A stretch of 7,287 bases of DNA, taken from Pseudomonadota bacterium. GTDB taxonomy: Bacteria; Pseudomonadota; Gammaproteobacteria; Pseudomonadales; Oleiphilaceae. The DNA lies in contig JAEZAA010000015.1 in NCBI GenBank assembly GCA_023430625.1, positions 1-7,287 of the forward strand, written 5' to 3'. Positions within the stretch are counted from its first letter, which is position 1. Every line of letters starts with the position of its first letter. Below the pieces are notes generated by a model. It made no database searches and was not told where the DNA came from. It saw only the letters and a list, made by a program, of their open reading frames with translations. Both the position numbers and the translations under genes were made by a program. Of the stretch, positions 1 through 4,919 are shown piece after piece.

Positions 1-762
1 TACCACATCGTCTTAAAACTCTGCCCTGCCGAGGCGGACGGCTGGTCGACCGAGACGATACTCCACCGCTGGACTTCCCTGTTCAAAGGACCGCTGCTGG
101 TCCAAAAGTATTTGAAAAACGATGATCTGTCGTCGGCAGAACGGAGTGCCGTCGACAGCATGGTCGCGGTTTACCGCAAGCGCCTCGCCAGCCTGAGCTG
201 GTTTATGAAATGCCTGAACGAATCCATTGCCCGCGAAGCCAATCGGGAAGACGAATGCACCGGCCATTTCTGGGAAGCGCGCTTCAAATCCCAAGCCTTA
301 CTCACCGAACAAGCCCTGCTTGCCTGCATGGCGTATGTGGATCTCAACCCCGTCCGTGCCGCCCTGGCGGAAACGCCGGAACAATCAGACCACACCAGTA
401 TCAAAGAACGCATTCGTCCAGCTTTGCAGCTCGACACCGCCGTTAAAGAGCAAATCCAACAGAACACTCTCATTCGCTTCGACCTGCCACTCAAACCCCT
501 GGCCCGCTTCGACGGCGCAATTCGCGCAGAGGAACAGTTGGGCATCCCTTTTAGTTTTCGAGATTACCTGGAACTGGTGGATTACACCGGTCGCGCCATT
601 CATCCCGCGAAGCGGGGCTCGATTCCAGGCCATCTACCCAACATCCTGCAGCGCCTAGGCTTCAACACCGAAGACTGGCTAACACAGGCAGCTGGATTTG
701 AAAGACTCTATGAGCAACGCCATTCTCGACGCGGCCATTTGAAACAGCGAAATCGCGCTTAA
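1..762 (+). CDS. REP-associated/IS200-like tyrosine transposase (Y1_Tnp), 5' end outside window
   Basis: The reading frame is open from base 1 to a TAA at 760-762, so the gene starts upstream of the window; 253 codons are present. The first residues, YHIVLKL, match the end of the HUH metal-binding motif (typically H-Y-H followed by hydrophobics) of single-strand transposases. The segment GHFWEARFKSQALL followed by YVDLNPVRAAL (tyrosine codon at 334-336) is the hallmark of the RAYT-like branch, and the conserved tyrosine there is a candidate for the nucleophile. The long C-terminal part (DYLELVDYTGRAIHPAKRG, then LPNILQRLGF) is typical of the larger, roughly 300-residue members found in marine gammaproteobacteria. 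Known members cut and join single-stranded DNA at REP palindromes and are usually single-copy domesticated genes. No frameshift is seen in the visible part. The internal ATG at 112 is not a credible start because homology extends upstream of it. Confidence 0.88.
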   Translation, partial: YHIVLKLCPAEADGWSTETILHRWTSLFKGPLLVQKYLKNDDLSSAERSAVDSMVAVYRKRLASLSWFMKCLNESIAREANREDECTGHFWEARFKSQALLTEQALLACMAYVDLNPVRAALAETPEQSDHTSIKERIRPALQLDTAVKEQIQQNTLIRFDLPLKPLARFDGAIRAEEQLGIPFSFRDYLELVDYTGRAIHPAKRGSIPGHLPNILQRLGFNTEDWLTQAAGFERLYEQRHSRRGHLKQRNRA

Positions 763-789
763 CCCTGCCTCCCCGTTACTAAGTCCTTG

Positions 790-820
790 GCAACCAGAGC
801 GGTTGCATGATGCCGCTTGG
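790..820. repeat. Imperfect palindrome just downstream of the transposase (REP-like or hairpin)
   Basis: GCAACC (790-795) and GGTTGC (801-806) form a perfect 6-bp stem with a 5-nt loop. An alternative stem pairs AGCGG (798-802) with CCGCT (813-817), flanked by CCA/TGG with one bulged base. It lies 28 bp after the transposase stop. Bulged palindromes next to a RAYT gene suggest a REP element, but a weak terminator without a T-run or chance are also possible. Confidence 0.3.
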
Positions 821-950
821 CCGACATTCTCGTCTTTGAGTGTTTAGACCCCGAATCTTGCTCAGTGGGGTGCAATTCTGCGCGATCTCCTCAATGCCCC
901 AGTAGCCTAAAGCACGAAATCGCCAGCCGATGTTCTCGCTTTCAGTTTAG
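820..950. repeat. Imperfect direct repeat of about 25 bp (820-847 and 926-950)
   Basis: Both copies begin GCCGA, then two variable bases, TTCTCG, a CTTT-containing stretch, AGT and TTAG. The copies differ by a few substitutions and small gaps, and their starts are 106 bp apart. It may be a degenerate duplication or a pair of binding sites; the similarity is modest and could be chance. Confidence 0.25.
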
Positions 951-959
951 TTTTCGGCA

Positions 960-1163
960 GTGCCTGTCCTAGTTACTCTAATTCTGCCGGTGAGAGGAAC
1001 GGGGTCAATCGGTACAGAACTGGTTGCCGTCAGCACCGCGTTGGCGCCTGGAGATCAGGTCGGCGTTATGCTGTATCCCTTTCATCCGTTATTCGCAAGT
1101 GGTTACAGCCGAGCCGCCAGCTCAGTAACGATCAACGGGAGCGTGGAACTGCCGTTGCAGTAG
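960..1163 (+). pseudogene. Short ORF, possible C-terminal remnant of an unknown protein
   Basis: A 67-codon ORF with a GTG start, preceded in frame by a stop at 948-950 and with no ribosome binding site. The product has alternating hydrophobic residues, with segments such as GSIGTELVAVSTALAPGDQV and SVTINGSVELPLQ that look like beta-strands ending a beta-sandwich domain. That suggests the tail of a larger lost protein rather than a working gene. I do not recognise the family. It may equally be a chance ORF. Confidence 0.2.
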
Positions 1164-1200
1164 CCTATATATGGGAGCACGCCAGCACGGATGTGTGCAT

Positions 1201-1593
1201 TCAAGCATCAGCCACATCCGCGCCGCGGGCGATCAACAGCTCCTTTAATATAGAGCGATGGCAGCGGGCTTCGTCGGCACAGTAGCAGCCCACGGAAAAA
1301 TGGGTTTGATGGGATAGCGCGGCCAGCAAATCCAGATCCTTGCTGGCAGAGGGCGTCTTCATTTCCGCCAGAAACTTTCGCTTGAACGCCCGCCACGACT
1401 TCTGATCCTCAGTGCCCAGAAACTCCTTCAGCAAAGCCTCACTCGGCGCAAGATTCGGAAACCACACATCGTAAATATTACGAGATGCATACTCCTCCTT
1501 GCGAACTCCACGAGGCGGCCGTCGAACCGTCCCGATTCGCAGTCCTTCACTCTCTTCCCTATCGCTTCCGAGTCTGATGATTTTGATCGCCAT
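1201..1593 (-). CDS. DUF488 family protein
   Basis: The 130-residue product has the family signature: YDVWFPNLAPSEALLKEFL (residues 41-59), a tryptophan/phenylalanine-rich helix (WRAFKRKF, 67-74), and the C-terminal core CYCADEARCHRSILKELL with cysteines 103, 105 and 111 and the CHRS motif. The length is normal for the short, YeaO-like branch of DUF488. The biochemical role of the family is not established; conserved Cys/His/Arg residues hint at a small-molecule or nucleic-acid binding site, which is inference. The ATG at 1593 is preceded by GGGA about nine bases upstream, a weak ribosome site. It is transcribed divergently from the membrane protein gene at 1688 across a 94-bp gap, so the two may share a promoter region. 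It appears intact. Confidence 0.85.
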   Translation of the reverse strand: MAIKIIRLGSDREESEGLRIGTVRRPPRGVRKEEYASRNIYDVWFPNLAPSEALLKEFLGTEDQKSWRAFKRKFLAEMKTPSASKDLDLLAALSHQTHFSVGCYCADEARCHRSILKELLIARGADVADA

Positions 1594-1687
1594 GAATTAA
1601 TGTCCCATGCTTGTAACCCGCTGTACTCACCCGTCAGTCTGCTAATCTGCTTACGAGAACCCTTTAACTGCTTCGGTACGGATATCC

Positions 1688-2182
1688 ATGCTCTATCACT
1701 TTCAGCGTAGTCGACGCCAGACGGCAAAGAACGCGGCCATTAGTATGCTTGTGCTGCTGTTTCAATACGGATTCTTACGTTACCTGGCCGTCGATAACTC
1801 TCAATATGACGAGCTGTTAGAGGTTACGCTGTACGGTCTTATTGTAGTGGAGTTGGCTCTGACAGCCTGGGTGTTATGGTTGCTGGCAAACCCGGCGCAA
1901 TTCGAAATTCGTGTGTCAGAGCAGGAGTTCTCAATTAACCATCCTACCTTTAGCCGTTGGAGTTTTTCCGTAAATCCGAAAGACATCGCGCGCATCGATC
2001 AGATCATGACGGGCGTGGATTTCCGGCAGGAAGCACGGTTAGTGGTATTGCACAATGGCCAGACCTTCGAGATCTGCCGCAACTATCGCTATTCCATAAA
2101 AGATCTCTATGCAGCACTGCAGCAAGCCAATCCGGCCATCGTGCTGCCCGCCAATCCTTACCTGTTCAAGGTCAAGACGTAA
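1688..2182 (+). CDS. Small inner-membrane protein with two N-terminal helices and a cytoplasmic PH-like domain (hypothetical)
   Basis: The 164-residue product starts with a positively charged tail (RSRRQTAK, residues 7-14). Two hydrophobic segments follow, at about 16-35 and 46-67, which suggest a helical hairpin with both ends in the cytoplasm. Residues 72-164 form a soluble domain of alternating strands (FEIRVSEQEFSINHP, then RLVVLHNGQTFEI) ending in a helix (IKDLYAALQQA). This layout resembles bacterial PH-domain/YcxB-like small membrane proteins, but I assign that only by architecture. No catalytic residues are evident. The ATG at 1688 has no clear ribosome site upstream, so the start is uncertain. 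Divergent from the DUF488 gene. Function unknown. Confidence 0.65.
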   Translation: MLYHFQRSRRQTAKNAAISMLVLLFQYGFLRYLAVDNSQYDELLEVTLYGLIVVELALTAWVLWLLANPAQFEIRVSEQEFSINHPTFSRWSFSVNPKDIARIDQIMTGVDFRQEARLVVLHNGQTFEICRNYRYSIKDLYAALQQANPAIVLPANPYLFKVKT

Positions 2183-2479
2183 CGGGGGCCCCATGGAAGT
2201 CAAAGCAGTCGCCGAAACAGCTCTCTCAAACTCTCCTGCCACCACGCTGTCAGCAACCTTATTGCATTCCCGTCATGGCGCGGGACGAACCCCTGCGCGA
2301 AGTCCATGGCCGGCTACGAATCGCCTGCGAGTGTCGCCAGAAGATGCAGATCGGAGTCTGCGACATTATTTGCTTGAGGTGGTACGATGCGAGGACATCG
2401 ATAAAGCAATCTGACGAATGGACGGTGCAGCAGCTCGGATGCAACACCGTTCACCGCGTTATTTCCTAGGGTTTGTTCT
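2183..2479. other. Interval with two overlapping weak ORFs and no assignable gene
   Basis: Two plus-strand ORFs overlap here in different frames: one from an ATG at 2193 to 2414 (73 codons, preceded by GGGGG) and one from an ATG at 2275 to 2469 (64 codons). Neither product shows a recognisable motif, and they cannot both be ordinary genes. The base composition is still GC-rich up to about 2465, where the AT-rich insert begins. The most likely reading is gene debris or the leader of the following gene pair. Confidence 0.35.
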
Positions 2480-3088
2480 ATGGCCATTAAAAAGACCTTT
2501 TACTTTTGCCTTCTTCTCTCCTCATCTCTTGTTTGGGGACAGGATAAAAAAGCTGAGGATTGTGAAACTCCTCTTCCTGGAAATGCGAAAGACTTGGTGG
2601 CCGTGACAGCGAGGTTGAATAAGAAGTGTCCGGATGTTTCGAAGTTGGGGGATTTGTGTGGGGCCGTAGGCTTTATGGAATCAGACAAGGATCCAAACAG
2701 CAGTTACCTTCATAGTTACCAAAGAAAAGTATATGAAGCAGCTTGTGCCGATTATGACAACGATTCTGATGAAGAAATCAGTCGTAAGGTTAATATTCTT
2801 TGGAACAGTTATCCCGAAAAATTCAAATGCTCCAACACAAGTTTTGATGTTCCACAAGGTAGCATCCTGAAGTTCGCAGTAGCTAAAAGATTTCAAGACT
2901 TCATCGTCGATGCCGCACAAATATGGAAAGTAGATCTCAATAAAGTTGATCCAAGCGACGGAAGGACTCTTTTAGACTATGTAAAAAAAGAGCTTGATCA
3001 ATCAATAGGAACTGCTGGTGAAAAGCATCTTAGACTTTATTACAGCGTATTGAGACAAGCGGGAGCAAAGTATAAATCAGAATTATGA
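2480..3088 (+). CDS. Exported cysteine-containing protein with ankyrin-like C-terminus (hypothetical)
   Basis: The 202-residue product begins with a clear Sec signal peptide: KK at 4-5, hydrophobic core 6-18, probable cleavage after VWG (18-20). There is no lipobox cysteine, so a soluble periplasmic or secreted protein is expected. The mature part has five cysteines (28, 50, 60, 89, 117), suggesting disulfides. Residues 127-202 look ankyrin-like: FAVAKRFQDFIVDAAQIW followed by VDLNKVDPSDGRTLLDYV (151-168) and a final helix with YYSVLRQAGAKY, as in a terminal ankyrin repeat. AGGG lies eight bases before the ATG. The stop overlaps the start of the next gene by four bases (ATGA), so the two are probably translationally coupled. 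Its AT-rich, lysine-rich coding style is unlike nirB and the transposase, indicating horizontal acquisition. The role is unknown; an effector, inhibitor or immunity function is only a guess. Confidence 0.75.
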   Translation: MAIKKTFYFCLLLSSSLVWGQDKKAEDCETPLPGNAKDLVAVTARLNKKCPDVSKLGDLCGAVGFMESDKDPNSSYLHSYQRKVYEAACADYDNDSDEEISRKVNILWNSYPEKFKCSNTSFDVPQGSILKFAVAKRFQDFIVDAAQIWKVDLNKVDPSDGRTLLDYVKKELDQSIGTAGEKHLRLYYSVLRQAGAKYKSEL

Positions 3089-3309
3089 TTAAACTCCTTA
3101 CCTACCTCTTATTCTTCTCTTCTTTCCTCTGGGCCGATAGTCCTGAGGATTGTGAATATCCTCAATCCACAAATTTAACTGAATTCATCAAAGAAAATTC
3201 TCTTCCTAACTGTCTTAATCAAAGAAGAATTCAAACTTTAAAGAAAGGTAAGACTGCTCCTCTGGTAATCCCCCCATTTTTAACCGAGCTCACAAGTAGA
3301 GCGGTTTAG
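3085..3309 (+). pseudogene. Exported protein related to the upstream gene, truncated by the insertion sequence
   Basis: The ATG at 3085 overlaps the previous stop as ATGA. The ORF starts with a signal peptide (hydrophobic core residues 4-16, cleavage likely after FLWA at 14-17). The mature start SPEDCEYPQSTNL parallels AEDCETPLPGNAKDL of the upstream protein, and a second cysteine follows at residue 43, so the two look like tandem paralogues. Only about 59 codons are native. From base 3264 the frame runs into the insertion sequence end and stops at 3307-3309 after roughly 15 foreign residues. The rest of the gene, presumably including any ankyrin-like part, is missing. The short fusion product could still be exported, but loss of function is the simplest view. 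Confidence 0.7.
3264..3275. repeat. Left terminal inverted repeat of the IS
   Basis: GGTAATCCCCCC matches all 12 bases of the right end in inverted orientation. It sits 31 bp beyond the orfB stop. The true outermost base is uncertain by a few positions because no target duplication is visible to fix it. Confidence 0.75.
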
Positions 3310-4106
3310 GCAGCCAGTGCTACCTTTTGTTTTGGGGTGATACCTCCCAGTGCCATATTCGGTCGTTCATGGTTGTAAGTCCATAACCATTCCGTGGCGA
3401 AGTCCTGAACCTCGGCGATCGTCTCGAACAGGTAATGGCTGAGCCAGTCGTATCTCACCGTGCGGTTGTAACGCTCGATGTAGGCGTTCTGTTGCGGTTT
3501 GCCCGGCTGAATAAACAACAACTGCACATTGTGCTTCCTGGCCCAGGTGAGCAACTGACCGCTGATGTACTCGGGGCCATTGTCACACCGAATCGACTTG
3601 GGCTTGCCACGCCACTCGATCAGTTGGTCGAGTGACCGAATCACGCGCTCGGCCGGCAAGGAAAAATCTGCTTCGATGACCAGCCCCTCTCGGTTGTAAT
3701 CGTCAATGACGTTCAGCAGCCGGTAGGTTCGCCCATCGGCTAGCTGATCGTGCATGAAGTCCATGGACCAGCAATCGTTGGGATTATCCGGTACCGCCAA
3801 GGGCTCAGGTTTCTCTCGAACAATCCGCTTCTTCGGCTTGATCCGGAGGTTGAGCTCCAACTCCCGATAAATCCGATACACGCGCTTATGGTTCCAGGCA
3901 AACCCTTTGACGTTGCGCAAAAACAGGAAGCACAGGCCAAAGCCCCAGTTCCTCTGGTTGTGCGTCAGACGCAAAAGCCAGTCGGCAATCTCGGCGTTTT
4001 CTCTTCTCAGCTTCGCCTGATAGCGATAGCACGTCTCGCTGATGCCAAACGTGACGCAGGCAAGCCGGATGCTACAGCGCTCCTCCGCAACGGCTTTGTG
4101 CGCCAT
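3306..4106 (-). CDS. IS3-family transposase OrfB, DDE integrase catalytic domain
   Basis: The 266-residue ORF carries the rve-type catalytic core that cuts and joins IS ends. The triad is visible: D116 in WSMDFMHD, D175 in IRCDNGPEY, E211 in NAYIERYNR. Exactly 35 residues lie between the second Asp and the Glu, and K/R follows at the usual position (R213). The N-terminal part (SIRLACVTFGISETCYRY, then NWGFGLCFLFLRNVKGFAWNHKRVYRIYRELEL) is the HTH_21-like region. The C-terminus ends NHERPNMALGGITPKQKV, as in IS407/IS1404-type elements. The ATG at 4106 is the formal start, but the frame is open further upstream and is in -1 relation to orfA. The real transposase is therefore probably an OrfAB fusion of 362 residues made by frameshifting. 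No disruption is seen. Confidence 0.93.
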   Translation of the reverse strand: MAHKAVAEERCSIRLACVTFGISETCYRYQAKLRRENAEIADWLLRLTHNQRNWGFGLCFLFLRNVKGFAWNHKRVYRIYRELELNLRIKPKKRIVREKPEPLAVPDNPNDCWSMDFMHDQLADGRTYRLLNVIDDYNREGLVIEADFSLPAERVIRSLDQLIEWRGKPKSIRCDNGPEYISGQLLTWARKHNVQLLFIQPGKPQQNAYIERYNRTVRYDWLSHYLFETIAEVQDFATEWLWTYNHERPNMALGGITPKQKVALAA

Positions 4107-4139
4107 CTCACGGCGGCGAGATGGCTTTACAACTTTCCC
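4102..4139 (-). promoter_or_regulatory. Programmed -1 ribosomal frameshift signal (slippery heptamer plus hairpin)
   Basis: On the minus strand the heptamer G GGA AAG (4139 to 4133) sits in the orfA frame exactly as X XXY YYZ. Seven bases later comes a perfect 8-bp stem, GCCATCTC paired with GAGATGGC (4125-4118 and 4109-4102), with an 8-nt loop. The orfA stop (4129-4127) lies in the spacer. Slipping back one base joins orfA to the open orfB frame, and the resulting length is a whole number of codons. This matches the usual IS3 strategy for making low amounts of the active fusion. Confidence 0.85.
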
Positions 4140-4393
4140 TCCAGGGCTTCCTGACGCAGCTCTGCTTTAAGACGCTCTTCGGCGTACATTTTCTTCAGCC
4201 GCCGGTTTTCGTCTTCCAGTTCCTTGAGGCGCTTCATCAGGGATGTGTCCATGCCGCCGAACTTCGCGCGCCACTTGTAGAACGTGGCGCTGCTCATGCC
4301 GTGCTCTCGACATAGCTCTGGAACCGGAACACCGGACTCGGCCTGCTTCAAAATCGCCATGATCTGGCTGTCCGTAAAGCGTGACTTCTTCAT
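4127..4393 (-). CDS. IS3-family transposase OrfA, helix-turn-helix protein
   Basis: The 88-residue protein starts MKKSRFTDSQIMAILKQAE. It has an HTH_Tnp_1 helix-turn-helix (about residues 5-45, including VPELCREHGMSSATFYKWR) followed by a leucine-zipper-like coiled coil (MKRLKELEDENRRLKKMY), which mediates dimerisation in IS3 proteins. It binds the IS ends and supplies the N-terminal part of the OrfAB fusion. The ATG at 4393 is chosen because GAGGAG lies seven bases upstream; a start ten codons earlier would lack this. The stop falls within the frameshift signal, 20 bases before the orfB ATG. Confidence 0.92.
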   Translation of the reverse strand: MKKSRFTDSQIMAILKQAESGVPVPELCREHGMSSATFYKWRAKFGGMDTSLMKRLKELEDENRRLKKMYAEERLKAELRQEALEGKL

Positions 4394-4452
4394 GTGGAAT
4401 CTCCTCGTTGCCTGAGTATGCAAAATTCCACTTATGAGTGAGATTATTTCTC

Positions 4453-4464
4453 GGGGGGATTACC
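4453..4464. repeat. Right terminal inverted repeat of the IS, overlapping a G6/C6 palindrome
   Basis: GGGGGGATTACC here is the inverse of the left end, 12 of 12. The palindrome continues outside the IS: GGGGGG (4453-4458), ATTA, CCCCCC (4463-4468), so the last four C bases belong to flanking DNA. This could form a strong six-GC hairpin and makes the exact boundary ambiguous. Confidence 0.7.
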
Positions 4465-4697
4465 CCCCGGTTTCATACATCACATGCAGTTCTGCGCACT
4501 GCGGTCGCCTATAACATCAGCGCACTTTATCCCGCATTGAATCACGTACGCCAGGCCTGATCCAGGCCTCTACTGCAGCTTTTTAGGTAAGTGATAGCTC
4601 CCTCTATAGCACTCTTTTCTCCCCTCTGACGGCTATCACAGATAATTTTTGACGCCTACCTCTACTTATAGAGGCCGGATGCTACTCGCATAGATTT
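4465..4697. other. Non-coding spacer between the IS and the nirB control region, with several inverted and direct repeats
   Basis: No gene is seen. CCAGGCCT occurs twice 11 bp apart (4551-4558, 4562-4569). GTGATAGC (4591-4598) faces GCTATCAC (4632-4639) across 33 bases. CCTCTA/TAGAGG forms a 6-bp stem with a CTTA loop (4659-4674), and TAGAGGCC there is also the inverse of GGCCTCTA at 4565-4572. These may be regulator sites, remnants of another element's ends, or the tail structure of a lost gene. Confidence 0.4.
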
Positions 4698-4777
4698 GGT
4701 GCACTTTCCAAAAACCACCACGCACCACTTTGCACCCTACCCGCACCGAAACGCACCCAACTTGCACCAGAAGCACG
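4698..4777 (+). promoter_or_regulatory. Helically phased GCACC direct-repeat array, candidate upstream activator site of nirB
   Basis: GCACC begins at 4722, 4732, 4743, 4753 and 4764, followed by GCACG at 4773: intervals of 10, 11, 10, 11 and 9 bp. An outlying GGTGCAC at 4698-4704 places another GCAC at 4701, two turns before the first. All copies therefore face one side of the helix. The array lies about 120-195 bp before the predicted transcription start, the normal place for enhancer-binding activators of sigma-54. GCACC/GGTGC is the half-site of NtrC, but NtrC sites are usually inverted pairs, so the direct arrangement is unusual. Confidence 0.6.
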
Positions 4778-4847
4778 CCCTCAAAATGCCCACTCCTGCG
4801 CCACAAACCGCCACCAATCCAACCTAACCAACTAATTCAAAACAACT

Positions 4848-4860
4848 TCTCAACAAGTTA
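4848..4860 (+). promoter_or_regulatory. Possible IHF binding site
   Basis: TCTCAACAAGTTA fits the IHF consensus WATCAANNNNTTR at all defined positions but one. It sits in a G-poor stretch between the repeat array and the promoter, where IHF usually bends DNA to bring an activator to sigma-54 polymerase. Confidence 0.4.
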
Positions 4861-4867
4861 TCCGCTC

Positions 4868-4883
4868 TGGCACAACCGTTGCT
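4868..4883 (+). promoter_or_regulatory. Sigma-54 (RpoN) promoter of nirB
   Basis: TGGCACAACCGTTGCT matches the consensus TGGCAC-N5-TTGCW completely, with GG and GC separated by exactly ten bases (-24/-12 elements). The predicted start is near 4894, about 25 bases before the nirB ATG. Sigma-54 use implies an ATP-dependent activator and points to nitrogen control. Confidence 0.88.
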
Positions 4884-4919
4884 CTACCCACCTTAAGCAC
4901 CCGATGTTGAGGAATCACC

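Larger units (their letters stand above)
763..1200. other. Gene-poor interval between the transposase and the DUF488 gene
   Basis: No convincing gene is seen on either strand over these 438 bases. The interval contains the palindrome at 790-820, an imperfect direct repeat (820-847 and 926-950) and one short GTG-started ORF (960-1163) described separately. It reads like accumulated debris beside a mobile gene rather than a regulatory region, since the flanking genes converge on it. Confidence 0.5.
3264..4464 (-). mobile_element. IS3-family insertion sequence, probably IS407-like subgroup, complete
   Basis: The element is 1201 bp by its matching ends. GGTAATCCCCCC occurs at 3264-3275 and, inverted, at 4453-4464; further inside, the ends still resemble each other imperfectly (CTCACAAGTAG versus CTCATAAGTGG). 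It carries orfA and orfB, both transcribed leftwards, with a -1 frameshift signal between them. The size and two-ORF plan are normal for IS3. Subgroup assignment rests on the orfA/orfB protein style and is tentative. No direct target duplication is visible next to the 12-bp ends (TCT on the left, CCC on the right). It interrupts the secreted-protein gene on the left and separates it from the nirB control region on the right. Confidence 0.87.

Noticed and set aside
1957..2469. Long plus-strand ORF overlapping the 3' half of the membrane protein gene
   Set aside because: The first part is a shadow of the 1688-2182 gene; only the short segment after 2275 could be independent, and it has no motif or ribosome site.
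1594..2480. Integron cassette array with attC sites between the small genes
   Set aside because: Small unrelated genes suggested it, but I could not find paired RYYYAAC/GTTRRRY core sites with the required stem at any gene boundary, and the genes do not share one orientation.
3750..4154. Plus-strand ORF opposite orfB
   Set aside because: It lies opposite the intact transposase gene and its product has no recognisable features.
4591..4639. CRP/FNR-type palindrome from GTGATAGC and GCTATCAC
   Set aside because: The arms are 33 bases apart, far more than the 6-base (CRP) or 4-base (FNR) spacer, so a standard CRP/FNR site is excluded.
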